Assembly (NCBI RefSeq): GCF_002150765.1
Contig: NZ_MUYM01000084.1
Coordinates: 1 to 64,000 of the forward strand
DNA from: Lentzea kentuckyensis
Lineage (GTDB): Bacteria > Actinomycetota > Actinomycetes > Mycobacteriales > Pseudonocardiaceae
Direction of reading: 5' to 3'
Length of the DNA stretch: 64,000 nucleotides
The notes below the pieces were generated by a model. That model ran no database searches and was not told the origin of the DNA. It saw nothing but the letters and a program-made list of their open reading frames with translations. A program made the position numbers and the translations under genes. Positions within the stretch are counted from its first letter, which is position 1. Every line of letters begins with the position of its first letter. Of the stretch, positions 15,896-24,083 are shown piece after piece.

Positions 15896-18484
15896 GGCGG
15901 CCAGCGCGCTGGCCAGGTGAACGGGCCTGCGATCGGTGGTGTGGCGGATCTGCGTGCGGCAGCTGAAGCCGTCCGCGATCACCAGCGCGTCGGAGTCGGC
16001 GCGCAACGCCGGTAGCAGGTCCTGTTCCGCGCACGCGATCGAGACGTCGTAGTGGCCTCGCTCGAAGCCGAAGTTCCCGGCGAGGCCGCAACATCCCTCG
16101 ACGATCTTCGGCTTCAGGCCCGCCTTCGCCATCACCTCGCGGTCGGGTTCGAAGCCCAGTTCCGCGTACTGGTGGCAGTGGGTCTGCACCACGGCGTCGC
16201 GCTCGCCGGGCAGATCCGGCAGCCGGGGTTCGACGTACGAGGCGAACGTCTGCGTGGCGTCGGCCAGCGCCCGCACGGCCGGATCGTCCGACAGCTTCGG
16301 GGCCTCGGTCTTCAGGAACGCCGTGCAGCTCGGTTCCAGGCCGATCACCGGGACGCCCCGGCTCGTCCACGGCAGCAGCGCTCGCGCCGTGCGTTCGACG
16401 ACCCGGCGGGCCTTCGGGAGCTGGCCGGTCGAGTGCCACGTCAGTCCACAGCAGACGTTCGCGGACGGGATCTCGACGCGGTTTCCCAGATGTGCCAGCA
16501 CGTTCGCGGCGTCGAGGCCGATGCCCGGCTCGAAGAAGTTCGTGAACGTGTCCGGGAACAGCAGCACCGGGTCGCCCTGGCCGAGCGGGTGCAGCTGGCG
16601 GACCAGGGGAGTGACCGGGGTGGGCAGCGCGCGTTCCGGCGTGATCCCGGCGAACCGGCCGAACTTCGCCGTAAACCTGTTGACCAGCCCGTACTTCAGC
16701 CAGGTCGGCAGCCAGCCCATCGCGTAGTGCGAGCGCGGCCTGACACGCCCTTTGTAGTGCTCGTGCAGGAACTCCGCCTTGTAGCTCGCCATGTCGACGT
16801 CGACCGGGCAGTCGCGTTTACAACCCTTGCACCCCAGACAGAGGTCGAGCGCCTCGGCGACCTCGGACGAACGCCAGCCGTCCTTGATCACCTCGCCGTT
16901 GAGCATCTCGAACAGCAGGTGCGCACGGCCACGCGTCGAGTGCTTCTCCTCCTTGGTGACCCGATAGCTCGGGCACATCACGCCGCCCTTGGTGTTCAGG
17001 CACTTGCCCACGCCGACGCAGCGCCGGGTGTCGCTCGCGAACTCCGCACGCGTTGGAATCCTCGGCGGTGCCACGAGAATCCGGAGGTCGTCGTCGAGTT
17101 TCAGCGGCTCCACGATCCGGCCGGGGTTGAGCAGGTCGGACGGGTCGAAGGCGTGCTTGAAGTCCTGGAACGCCTTGATCGCCGCGGGCGGGTACATCCG
17201 GCTCAGCAGCTCGGACCGCGCCTGGCCGTCACCGTGCTCGCCGGACAGGCTGCCGCCGTGGCTCACCACGAGATCGGCCGCGTCCTCCAGGAACGCGCGG
17301 TGGCCCGCGGCCAGGTCGAAGTCGATCCGGACGTGCAGGCAACCCTCGCCGTAGTGGCCGTAGGTGATGCCGCGCCGGCCGTAGCGCGCCAGCAGCTGGT
17401 CGAACTCGCGCAGGTAGGTGCCGAGCCGCTCCGGTGGCACGGCCGCGTCCTCCCAGCCCGACCACGCCTCGCCGCCGTCGGGCATCCGGGTCGCGAGCCC
17501 GGCGCCGTCCTCGCGGATCCGCCACAGCGCCCGCTGCTGTGCGGGGTCGTGGATGATCATCGAGTTCTTGGTGATCTTGGCGACACGTTCGGGGTGATCT
17601 TCGACCTCGACGAACAGCCAGCTGCGGCCCTCCGGCAGGTCAGGCCGCGTTTTCACGGCTCGTACCAGCGCCTCGTCGATGCCCTCGACCGCGAGCGCGT
17701 CCTCGATCCGGGTGACCTGGTCGGCGGCGTCGTAGGTGTCCGCGAACCCGAGCACGACGAGGATTCGGCGTTCCGGCCTGCGGACCAGCTTCAGCTCCGC
17801 GCCGAGCAGCACGACGCAGGTGCCCTCGGTGCCGACGAGTTGCTGGGTCAGCGTCGGGGCGTCCAGCGCGTACCCGCTGACCCGGCGGCTGAGCCGGGGA
17901 AACCACGCCGGGTCGAAGGACGGGAGTGCGAACTCGGGCGGGTTCGTGGTGTCGAAGGTGCGGCCGTCCGCCGTGAGCACGTGCAGGTTCGCGACGTTCT
18001 CACTGGTCTTGCCCCACTTCACCGAGTGCGCGCCGCACGCGTTGTTGCCGATCATCCCGCCGATCGTGCAGCGCGAGTGGGTGGACGGGTCGGGCCCGAA
18101 GAGGAAGTCGCCGGCGTTCGCGTTGATCCGGTCGAGCACGGCGCCCGGTTGCGCGAACGCCCGGTCGCCGGAGATCTCGAACGAGTTCAGGTACCGGCTG
18201 AAGTCGATCACCAGACCGGTGCCGCACGCGTTGCCCGCGATGGACGTCCCGGCGCCGCGGCTGGTGATCGGCACGCGGTGCTCTGCGGCGAGTCCGACGG
18301 CCGCGACCACCGCGTCCGTCGTGCGTGGACGGACGATCACCCGTGGCACGTGCCGGTAGTTCGACGCGTCGGCCGAGTACAGGGCCCGGCTCGCCGGGTC
18401 GTCGAGGACGTCGCCGTCCACGTCACGGCGGAGTCGGTCGAGAAAGGCCCGCATCACCCGATCATGCCTGGATGGATGTGACAT
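15875..18484 (-). CDS. FAD-linked / Fe-S 2-hydroxyacid dehydrogenase (GlcD-GlcF-type fusion, YdiJ-like)
   Basis: An 869-residue flavoprotein. Residues about 45-200 form an FAD-binding type 4 domain (VPITSRGAGTSIAGNACG), followed by the FAD-oxidase C-terminal domain to about 470. A ferredoxin-like region has CVGVGKCLN...C and CLGCKGCKRDC. The last third carries two CCG domains (VCCGLTWHSTG and EGCCGLAGNFG). Such fusions oxidise D-lactate, D-2-hydroxyglutarate or glycolate and pass electrons to the quinone pool. A 2-oxoglutarate symporter next door makes D-2-hydroxyglutarate attractive, but this is inference. Start ATG 18484; ATG 18454 is possible. Confidence 0.85.
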   Translation of the reverse strand: MSHPSRHDRVMRAFLDRLRRDVDGDVLDDPASRALYSADASNYRHVPRVIVRPRTTDAVVAAVGLAAEHRVPITSRGAGTSIAGNACGTGLVIDFSRYLNSFEISGDRAFAQPGAVLDRINANAGDFLFGPDPSTHSRCTIGGMIGNNACGAHSVKWGKTSENVANLHVLTADGRTFDTTNPPEFALPSFDPAWFPRLSRRVSGYALDAPTLTQQLVGTEGTCVVLLGAELKLVRRPERRILVVLGFADTYDAADQVTRIEDALAVEGIDEALVRAVKTRPDLPEGRSWLFVEVEDHPERVAKITKNSMIIHDPAQQRALWRIREDGAGLATRMPDGGEAWSGWEDAAVPPERLGTYLREFDQLLARYGRRGITYGHYGEGCLHVRIDFDLAAGHRAFLEDAADLVVSHGGSLSGEHGDGQARSELLSRMYPPAAIKAFQDFKHAFDPSDLLNPGRIVEPLKLDDDLRILVAPPRIPTRAEFASDTRRCVGVGKCLNTKGGVMCPSYRVTKEEKHSTRGRAHLLFEMLNGEVIKDGWRSSEVAEALDLCLGCKGCKRDCPVDVDMASYKAEFLHEHYKGRVRPRSHYAMGWLPTWLKYGLVNRFTAKFGRFAGITPERALPTPVTPLVRQLHPLGQGDPVLLFPDTFTNFFEPGIGLDAANVLAHLGNRVEIPSANVCCGLTWHSTGQLPKARRVVERTARALLPWTSRGVPVIGLEPSCTAFLKTEAPKLSDDPAVRALADATQTFASYVEPRLPDLPGERDAVVQTHCHQYAELGFEPDREVMAKAGLKPKIVEGCCGLAGNFGFERGHYDVSIACAEQDLLPALRADSDALVIADGFSCRTQIRHTTDRRPVHLASALAALIAVED

Positions 18485-18562
18485 GGCTCCGCCGATGCCG
18501 GACTACCTGCCGGTAGCCGATAACCTCACCCGGTCAACCAGCAGCGATTCTCGGGAGAGCTA

Positions 18563-19267
18563 GTGAGTCGGTCCGTTCTGGTCACCGGAGGCAACCGCGG
18601 CATCGGCCTCGCGATCGCGCAGGCGTTCGCGGCGCAGGGCGACAAGGTCGCGGTGACCCACCGCGGGTCCGGCGCTCCCGAAGGCCTGCTCGGCGTGAAG
18701 TGCGACGTGACGAACTCGGAGGAGATCGACGCGGCGTTCACCGAGGTCGAGGCCGCGCACGGTCCCGTCGAGGTGCTGGTGTGCAACGCGGGCATCACCC
18801 AGGACACGCTGCTGCTGCGCATGAGCGAGGAGCAGTTCACCCAGGTCGTCGACGCGAACCTGACCGGTGCGTTCCGGTTCGCCCAGCGCGCCTCCCGCGG
18901 CATGCTGCGCAAGAAGTTCGGCCGCATCGTCTTCATCTCGTCCGTCGTGGGTCTCACCGGCGGCGCGGGCCAGGTGAACTACGCGGCGTCCAAAGCCGGC
19001 ATGGTCGGCATGGCGCGTTCGATCGCCCTGGAGCTGGGCTCGCGCAACATCACCGCGAACGTCATCACGCCGGGCTTCATCACCACGGACATGACGGCCG
19101 AGCTGCCAGAGGCCGTCCGCGAAGCCGCTTTGAAGCAGATCCCGGCCGGTCGTTACGGCGCCGCCGACGAGATCGCGCGCGCCGTCACGTTCCTCGCGGC
19201 GAACGAGGCCGGCTACATCAACGGTGCCGTGCTGCCGGTCGACGGCGGCCTCGGCATGGGCCACTGA
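18563..19267 (+). CDS. fabG: 3-oxoacyl-ACP reductase FabG/MabA
   Basis: A 234-residue SDR. The TGGNRGIG glycine loop is at residues 8-15, NAG in VLVCNAGITQD, catalytic Ser in ISSVVG, and YAASK supplies Tyr and Lys. It reduces beta-ketoacyl-ACP with NADPH in type II fatty acid synthesis. The GTG at 18563 follows a GGGAGAGC ribosome site. The order fabG-inhA-hemH is the actinobacterial arrangement also known from Mycobacterium (mabA-inhA-hemH). The promoter must lie in the 78 bases upstream. Confidence 0.95.
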   Translation: MSRSVLVTGGNRGIGLAIAQAFAAQGDKVAVTHRGSGAPEGLLGVKCDVTNSEEIDAAFTEVEAAHGPVEVLVCNAGITQDTLLLRMSEEQFTQVVDANLTGAFRFAQRASRGMLRKKFGRIVFISSVVGLTGGAGQVNYAASKAGMVGMARSIALELGSRNITANVITPGFITTDMTAELPEAVREAALKQIPAGRYGAADEIARAVTFLAANEAGYINGAVLPVDGGLGMGH

Positions 19268-19298
19268 AGTTTTCGTTACTGCGAAAGGGTTGGATCAA

Positions 19299-20066
19299 GT
19301 GACCGGACTGCTCGAAGGCAAGCGACTGCTGATCACCGGTGTGATCACCGACGCGTCGATCGCCTTCCACGTCGCACGCGTCGCCCAGGAACAGGGCGCC
19401 GAGGTCGTGCTGACCGGGTTCGGCCGGATGAGCCTCGTGCAGCGCATCGCCCAGCGCCTGCCCAAGCCCGCGCCCGTGGTCGAGCTCGACGTGCAGAACC
19501 AAGAGCACCTCGACACGCTGGCCGAGCGCGTCGGTGAGCACGTCGACGGCCTCGACGGTGTCGTGCACGCCATCGGCTTCGCCCCGCAGAGCTGCCTCGG
19601 CGCGCCCTTCATGGACGCCCCGTGGGAGGACGTCTCGGTCGCGATGCACGTGTCGGCGTACTCGTACAAGTCGCTCGTGCAGGCCGTTCGCCCGATGCTG
19701 TCGCACGGCTCGTCGGTCGTCGGTCTGGACTTCGACGCCCGCCAGGCGTGGCCCGCGTACAACTGGATGGGCGCGGCGAAGGCGGCGTTCGAGTCGATCA
19801 ACCGCTACATGGCGCGCGAGCTCGGCCCGGACGGCATCCGCGTGAACCTGATCTCGGCCGGCCCGGTGCGCACCATGGCCGCGAAGTCCATCCCCGGCTT
19901 CGCTGAGCTGGAGAAGATGTGGGGCGAGAAGGCTCCTCTCTCGTGGGACGTGGACGACCCGACGCCGGTCGCGAAGTCGGTCTGCGGCCTGCTCTCCGAC
20001 TGGTTCCCGGCCACGACGGGCTCGATGGTGTTCGTCGACGGTGGTGTGCACTTCCTCGGTCTCTGA
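19299..20066 (+). CDS. inhA: NADH-dependent enoyl-ACP reductase (InhA/FabI)
   Basis: A 255-residue enoyl reductase that completes each elongation round in fatty acid synthesis. TGLLEGKRLLITGVITDASI is the InhA-type opening. YNWMGAAK carries the catalytic Tyr and Lys, and LSDWFPATTGSMVFVDGG closes the fold. GTG 19299 has AAAGGG upstream and sits 32 bases after fabG. Two differences from M. tuberculosis InhA (269 residues) stand out: the HSIGF motif reads HAIGF, so Ala replaces the residue equivalent to Ser94, and the substrate-binding loop after AGPVRT is roughly a dozen residues shorter. Confidence 0.93.
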   Translation: MTGLLEGKRLLITGVITDASIAFHVARVAQEQGAEVVLTGFGRMSLVQRIAQRLPKPAPVVELDVQNQEHLDTLAERVGEHVDGLDGVVHAIGFAPQSCLGAPFMDAPWEDVSVAMHVSAYSYKSLVQAVRPMLSHGSSVVGLDFDARQAWPAYNWMGAAKAAFESINRYMARELGPDGIRVNLISAGPVRTMAAKSIPGFAELEKMWGEKAPLSWDVDDPTPVAKSVCGLLSDWFPATTGSMVFVDGGVHFLGL

Positions 20067-20118
20067 GGTCACAACGGCTCGTCGTGTGGGGCGTTGGGGC
20101 GTCTGATTGGATGGAGCG

Positions 20119-21144
20119 GTGAGTTTCGATGCGCTGCTCTGGCTGTCCTTCGGCGGCCCGGAAGGTCCTGAGGACGTCCGCCCCTTCCTGGAGAACGTTG
20201 TTCGCGGACGTGGCGTGCCGCCGGAGCGGCTGGACGAGGTCGAGGCCCACTACCAGCACTTCGGCGGCGTGTCGCCGATCAACCGCCTGAACCTCGAGGC
20301 CATCGAGGCGGTCAAGGCCCGCGGGTTCGAGTTGCCGATCTACTTCGGCAACCGCAACTGGCACCCGATGGTCGAGGACGCCGTCGCGCAGATGAAGGCC
20401 GACGGGGTCAAGCGCGCGTTGGTCTTCCCGACGAGCGCGTACGGCGGCTATTCGGCGTGCCGGCAGTACGACGAGGACATCGTGCGGGCGCTGCAGGCCG
20501 TGCCGGACGGTCCGGAACTCGTGAAGCTGCGCCAGTTCTTCGACCACCCGCTGTTCATCGGCGCGTTCGCGGACGGTGTTCGTGCCGCGGCTTCTTCTTT
20601 GTCCGGTTCCTACCGGCTCGTCTTCACCGCGCACTCGGTGCCGGTGTCCGCCGACAAAGCCGCCGGACCGCCGTCCGAGGGCGGCTACCGCTACTCCCGG
20701 CAGGTCGTCGAGGCCTCCCGGCTGGTCGCCGCGGAGCTCGGTGTCACCGAGTACGACGTCGTGTGGCAGTCGCGGTCCGGGCCGCCGCAGATCCCGTGGC
20801 TGGAGCCGGACGTCGTCGACCACATCGACGCGCTGCACGCCAAGGGCGTCACCGGGGTCGTGGTGTGCCCGATCGGGTTCGTTTCCGACCACCTCGAGGT
20901 GGTCTGGGACCTCGACACCGAGGCCCGCGACCGTGCGGCCGAGCTGGGCATGGAGTTCGCCCGCGCCGCCACCCCGAACGCGGACCCGCGGTTCGCCGAG
21001 CTCGTGACCGAACTGGTCGCGGAGCACGTGGCCGGCGTTCCCGCGCGGAAGCTGTCGGACTTCACGGCGGCGGGCTGCACGGTGAACGGCGCGCTGTGCG
21101 CGCCGTTGTGTTGCGAACCGGCCAAGAGGCCCGTCCGCACCTAG
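20119..21144 (+). CDS. hemH: Ferrochelatase (coproporphyrin-type HemH/CpfC)
   Basis: A 341-residue enzyme inserting ferrous iron into the porphyrin; in actinobacteria the substrate is coproporphyrin III. Motifs include LLWLSFGGPEGPEDV near the start, VFTAHSVPVSADK with the catalytic His, and WQSRSGPPQIPWLEPDV. The C-terminal CTVNGALCAPLCC provides the cysteines that hold a [2Fe-2S] cluster in actinobacterial enzymes. GTG 20119 follows GGATGGAG; the upstream TTG in frame is less likely. It is third in the fabG-inhA-hemH order, 52 bases after inhA. Confidence 0.94.
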   Translation: MSFDALLWLSFGGPEGPEDVRPFLENVVRGRGVPPERLDEVEAHYQHFGGVSPINRLNLEAIEAVKARGFELPIYFGNRNWHPMVEDAVAQMKADGVKRALVFPTSAYGGYSACRQYDEDIVRALQAVPDGPELVKLRQFFDHPLFIGAFADGVRAAASSLSGSYRLVFTAHSVPVSADKAAGPPSEGGYRYSRQVVEASRLVAAELGVTEYDVVWQSRSGPPQIPWLEPDVVDHIDALHAKGVTGVVVCPIGFVSDHLEVVWDLDTEARDRAAELGMEFARAATPNADPRFAELVTELVAEHVAGVPARKLSDFTAAGCTVNGALCAPLCCEPAKRPVRT

Positions 21145-21178
21145 ACAGTAGTTTTTCAACGGGCGCAGAATTGGTCGC

Positions 21179-21901
21179 ATGACCAGTTCCGCGGCCGTTG
21201 AGGTCACCGGGCTCCGGGTCCGCCGGGGCGATCGTCTGGTCCTGCGGGACGTGAGCTGCACGATCCCGCGGGGCAGTGTCACCGGCCTGCTCGGACCGTC
21301 CGGCTGCGGCAAGACCACGTTGCTGCGCTCGGTCGTCGGCGTGCAGATCGTCGAGGCCGGCGAGGTGTCGGTGCTCGGCTCGCCCGCCGGCAGTCCTGGG
21401 CTGCGCGACCGGATCGGGTACGCGACGCAGAACCCGTCCGTGTACGCGGACCTCACCGTCGAGCAGAACCTCAGGTACTTCGCCGCCGTGCTGCGGGCTC
21501 CCCGGTCCGACGTGCGGCGCGTGATCGACGAGGTGGGGCTCGGCGGGCACGAGGGCCAGCTCGTGGCGTCGTTGTCCGGTGGTGAGCTGTCCCGGACGAG
21601 CCTCGCGGTGGCGTTGCTCGGCAAGCCCGAGCTGTTGGTGTTGGACGAGCCGACGGTCGGCCTCGACCCGTTGCTGCGCGACGAGCTGTGGACGTTGTTC
21701 CGCTCGTTGGCCGACCGCGGCGTCACTTTGCTCGTGTCCAGTCACGTTATGGACGAAGCCGCGCGTTGCTCGCGGCTGCTGCTGATGCGTGACGGGGCGT
21801 TTCTGGCGGACGACACGCCTTCCGCGCTGCTGTCAGAGACCGGCACGAGCGACTTGGAGCAGGCGTTCCTGCACCTCGTCCGGGAGAAGGAGTCGGCGTG
21901 A
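21179..21901 (+). CDS. ABC transporter ATP-binding protein
   Basis: A 240-residue nucleotide-binding subunit. Walker A is GPSGCGKTTLL (about residues 39-49), the signature is SLSGGELSRTSLA, and Walker B is LLVLDEPTVGLDPLL, with the switch His in LLVSSHVMDEA. GTG of the next gene overlaps its stop (GTGA), so it forms an exporter with that permease. It lies 34 bases after hemH on the same strand and may be co-transcribed, though the exporter's cargo is unknown. Confidence 0.9.
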   Translation: MTSSAAVEVTGLRVRRGDRLVLRDVSCTIPRGSVTGLLGPSGCGKTTLLRSVVGVQIVEAGEVSVLGSPAGSPGLRDRIGYATQNPSVYADLTVEQNLRYFAAVLRAPRSDVRRVIDEVGLGGHEGQLVASLSGGELSRTSLAVALLGKPELLVLDEPTVGLDPLLRDELWTLFRSLADRGVTLLVSSHVMDEAARCSRLLLMRDGAFLADDTPSALLSETGTSDLEQAFLHLVREKESA

Positions 21902-22632
21902 ACACCTCGATCCTGCTCGCCACGACCGCGCGGATCCTCAACCAGTTCCGGCACGACCGCCGCACCGTCGCGCTGATGGTGCTCATGCCGTCGCTGCTGC
22001 TGATCCTGCTGCGGTTCGTCTTCAACTCCGACCAGGCGTTCAGCCGCGCCGCACCCGCGCTGCTGGCGGTCTTCCCGTTCGCGATCATGTTCATCGTCAC
22101 GTCGATCACGACCCTGCGCGAACGCACCACGGCCACGCTGGAACGGCTCATGACCATGCCGATCGCCAAGCTGGACCTGCTGTTCGGCTACGCGCTGGCG
22201 TTCGGGATCGTGGCGCTGGTCCAGGTGCTGGTCGCGGTCGGCATCTCGCTGTCGTGGCTCGGCCTGGAGATCGGCGGCTCGGTGTGGCTGCTCGTGGTCA
22301 TCGCCGGGCTGGACGCGTTGCTGGGCACGGCGTTGGGCCTGTTCGCGAGTGCGTTCGCGCGCACTGAGTTCCAGGCCGTGCAGTTCATGCCGTTGTTCGT
22401 CATGCCGCAGGTGTTGTTGTGCGGACTGTTCGCGCCGCGTGAGTCGATGACGCCCGTGCTGGAGTGGCTGTCGAACGTCATGCCGTTGTCGTACGCGGTT
22501 GACGCACTCACGGCCGTGACGACGTCGTCCGACATCACGAGCGACTTGGTGCGCAACCTCGCGATCGTGGCCGCGTGCGGACTCCTCGCGCTCGTGCTGG
22601 GCGCGGTGACGTTGCGCAGGCGCACACCCTGA
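21898..22632 (+). CDS. ABC-2 type exporter permease
   Basis: A 244-residue membrane protein with about six hydrophobic helices of the ABC-2 permease family. TTLRERTTATLERLMTMPIA is the characteristic loop between helices 2 and 3, and FAPRESMTPVLEWLSNVMP lies before the last helices. It pairs with the ATPase gene it overlaps. Its TGA stop (22630-22632) is followed at once by the convergent neighbour's stop, the two forming TGATCA with no spare base and no room for a terminator. Confidence 0.88.
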   Translation: MNTSILLATTARILNQFRHDRRTVALMVLMPSLLLILLRFVFNSDQAFSRAAPALLAVFPFAIMFIVTSITTLRERTTATLERLMTMPIAKLDLLFGYALAFGIVALVQVLVAVGISLSWLGLEIGGSVWLLVVIAGLDALLGTALGLFASAFARTEFQAVQFMPLFVMPQVLLCGLFAPRESMTPVLEWLSNVMPLSYAVDALTAVTTSSDITSDLVRNLAIVAACGLLALVLGAVTLRRRTP

Positions 22633-23430
22633 TCAGTGGCGGCCGGCTCCGGTGTCCGCCAGCACGCGCACGGCCTCGTCGACCGCCGCGCACCGGGCCC
22701 GCCGCACCGCTTCCGCGACCGGTCGCAGCGCCTCGGTCCGTGCCGTCATCGCCGACGCGGACATCGCGCCGCCGGGGGAGTCCGACCTGGCCACCTGCAC
22801 GATCGCGTCGACCTCTGCGGCCCGCTGCAGCACCCGCAACGCGCGTGGCGGCATCGCGCCCGGCCAGGGCAGGTGTGAGTTCGCGGCGGAGAGGTCGGCG
22901 ATCTCCTTGCGCACGTTCGGCCGGTGCTTGGCCACGTCGAGGGAGGCCAGCGCGGCCGTCGCCTCCCGCAGTGCCGCGCTCAGGCCGTGTTCCGCCTCGC
23001 CGATCGGGATGTGCTCCAGGCCGTTCGACGACGGCAGGTCGAACACGGTCCACCGCATCACGCCGTCCGCCACGATCTTCGGCACCAGCCCGATGTGCAC
23101 GGACGGGATCACCAGCGCCTCGCCGGACCGCAGCGCACACGTCGAGAGGGGGCCCTTGCCGCCCAGCCCGCGCACGTCACCGGGTACCGGCAACGCGAGG
23201 CGCGCTGAAGTGGCGCCCGCGCGCCGCAACGCGGCCAGCAGCAGGGCGGGGCCCACCGGGGCCTCGTCGGGACCGGGGAGGTCGAGCGCCGTGGCGGTGC
23301 CGTCGTCGTCGGCCACCACCTCGTGCTGCTCGGCCCACGTGTGCAGGGCGTCGAGGACGTCGTCGGAGGCGGCCAGACCGTGCAGCCATCCCGACGTCCA
23401 CACGACCAGCGTGGCACTCGCACAGGACAC
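22633..23430 (-). CDS. Conserved protein of unknown function
   Basis: A 265-residue protein with no signal peptide, starting at GTG (SCASATLVVWTSGWLHG). Residues about 1-110 look like an alternating alpha/beta domain. The centre contains HIGLVPKIVADGVMRWTVFD, and residues 155-260 are predominantly helical and Ala/Arg-rich. I recognise no catalytic motif and cannot assign a family with confidence. The high GC, codon use and the exact abutting of its stop against the exporter gene support it being real. It precedes the YcxB-like gene with a 72-base gap, so the two are not clearly one operon. Confidence 0.7.
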   Translation of the reverse strand: MSCASATLVVWTSGWLHGLAASDDVLDALHTWAEQHEVVADDDGTATALDLPGPDEAPVGPALLLAALRRAGATSARLALPVPGDVRGLGGKGPLSTCALRSGEALVIPSVHIGLVPKIVADGVMRWTVFDLPSSNGLEHIPIGEAEHGLSAALREATAALASLDVAKHRPNVRKEIADLSAANSHLPWPGAMPPRALRVLQRAAEVDAIVQVARSDSPGGAMSASAMTARTEALRPVAEAVRRARCAAVDEAVRVLADTGAGRH

Positions 23431-23502
23431 CCGACGAGATTACGTGGCCCGAGCCCGTGAGCCCCACCCGGTGTGTCCGATCCGAGACACCTGCTCACAC
23501 AT

Positions 23503-23994
23503 TTAACGGGCCGGACCGATGTGCTGTTCCAGGAGCGTGCGGAACGACGCCATGTCCTCATCGGACGCGAACGCCCGGTGCGGCACCGAAAGCGACGCCG
23601 CGCCGTCGCCGAGGGTCTCCAGCACGAAGCCCTGCCGGGTCTCGGTCCAGCCCGGCAGCTCGTCCCAGACGATCTCCTCGCGCACCGAGTTGCCCACGGC
23701 CATCCGGAACGACTGGTCGTCCGCGCTGCCGGCGACGGTCCGGCTGAGCATCTCGTCCGACGAGAAGCGCCACCACACCGCGACCGGTTCCATGAACCCG
23801 ATGACCAGCGCGCACGCCAGGCCGAAGATCGCCACCGGCACCATGTCGTCGAAGCCGAACAGCAGGATCAGGGAGAACACGCCGAGCACGACCGCGAACC
23901 ACGGCGCCCACCGGAACATCGGCACCATCGCCCGCAGGCTGGCCCGCCAGTCGGCAGGGGAGGGCGCCCATTTGAAATCAACGCTGTCACTCAT
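23503..23994 (-). CDS. YcxB-like membrane protein
   Basis: A 163-residue protein with two adjacent membrane helices (about residues 29-47 and 51-70) and a cytoplasmic C-terminal domain. The C-terminal pattern VWDELPGWTETRQGFVLE, followed by SVPHRAFASDEDMASFRTLL, fits the YcxB-like C-terminal domain, whose function is unknown. ATG 23994 is chosen because the upstream in-frame residues are Arg-rich and overlap the divergent gene region. It is divergent from the AAA/VWA operon at 24084 with 89 bases between starts. Confidence 0.75.
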   Translation of the reverse strand: MSDSVDFKWAPSPADWRASLRAMVPMFRWAPWFAVVLGVFSLILLFGFDDMVPVAIFGLACALVIGFMEPVAVWWRFSSDEMLSRTVAGSADDQSFRMAVGNSVREEIVWDELPGWTETRQGFVLETLGDGAASLSVPHRAFASDEDMASFRTLLEQHIGPAR

Positions 23995-24083
23995 ATCGCC
24001 CCGCATTCTGCTGTACGAGAAGCGCCGCCGCCTGGAGTTGCTCCACATCGACGGGCCCGGATTCGGTGCGTAGCGTCGTCTGC

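Noticed and set aside
16052..18481. An 809-residue plus-strand ORF
   Set aside because: It lies wholly opposite the FAD/Fe-S dehydrogenase, whose FAD, ferredoxin and CCG motifs are clear. The ORF has no domain and shadow-like composition.
18485..18562. A regulatory RNA or FasR-type operator before fabG
   Set aside because: The 78 bases contain a plausible -10 (GATAAC) but no clear palindrome or known regulator motif that I can defend.
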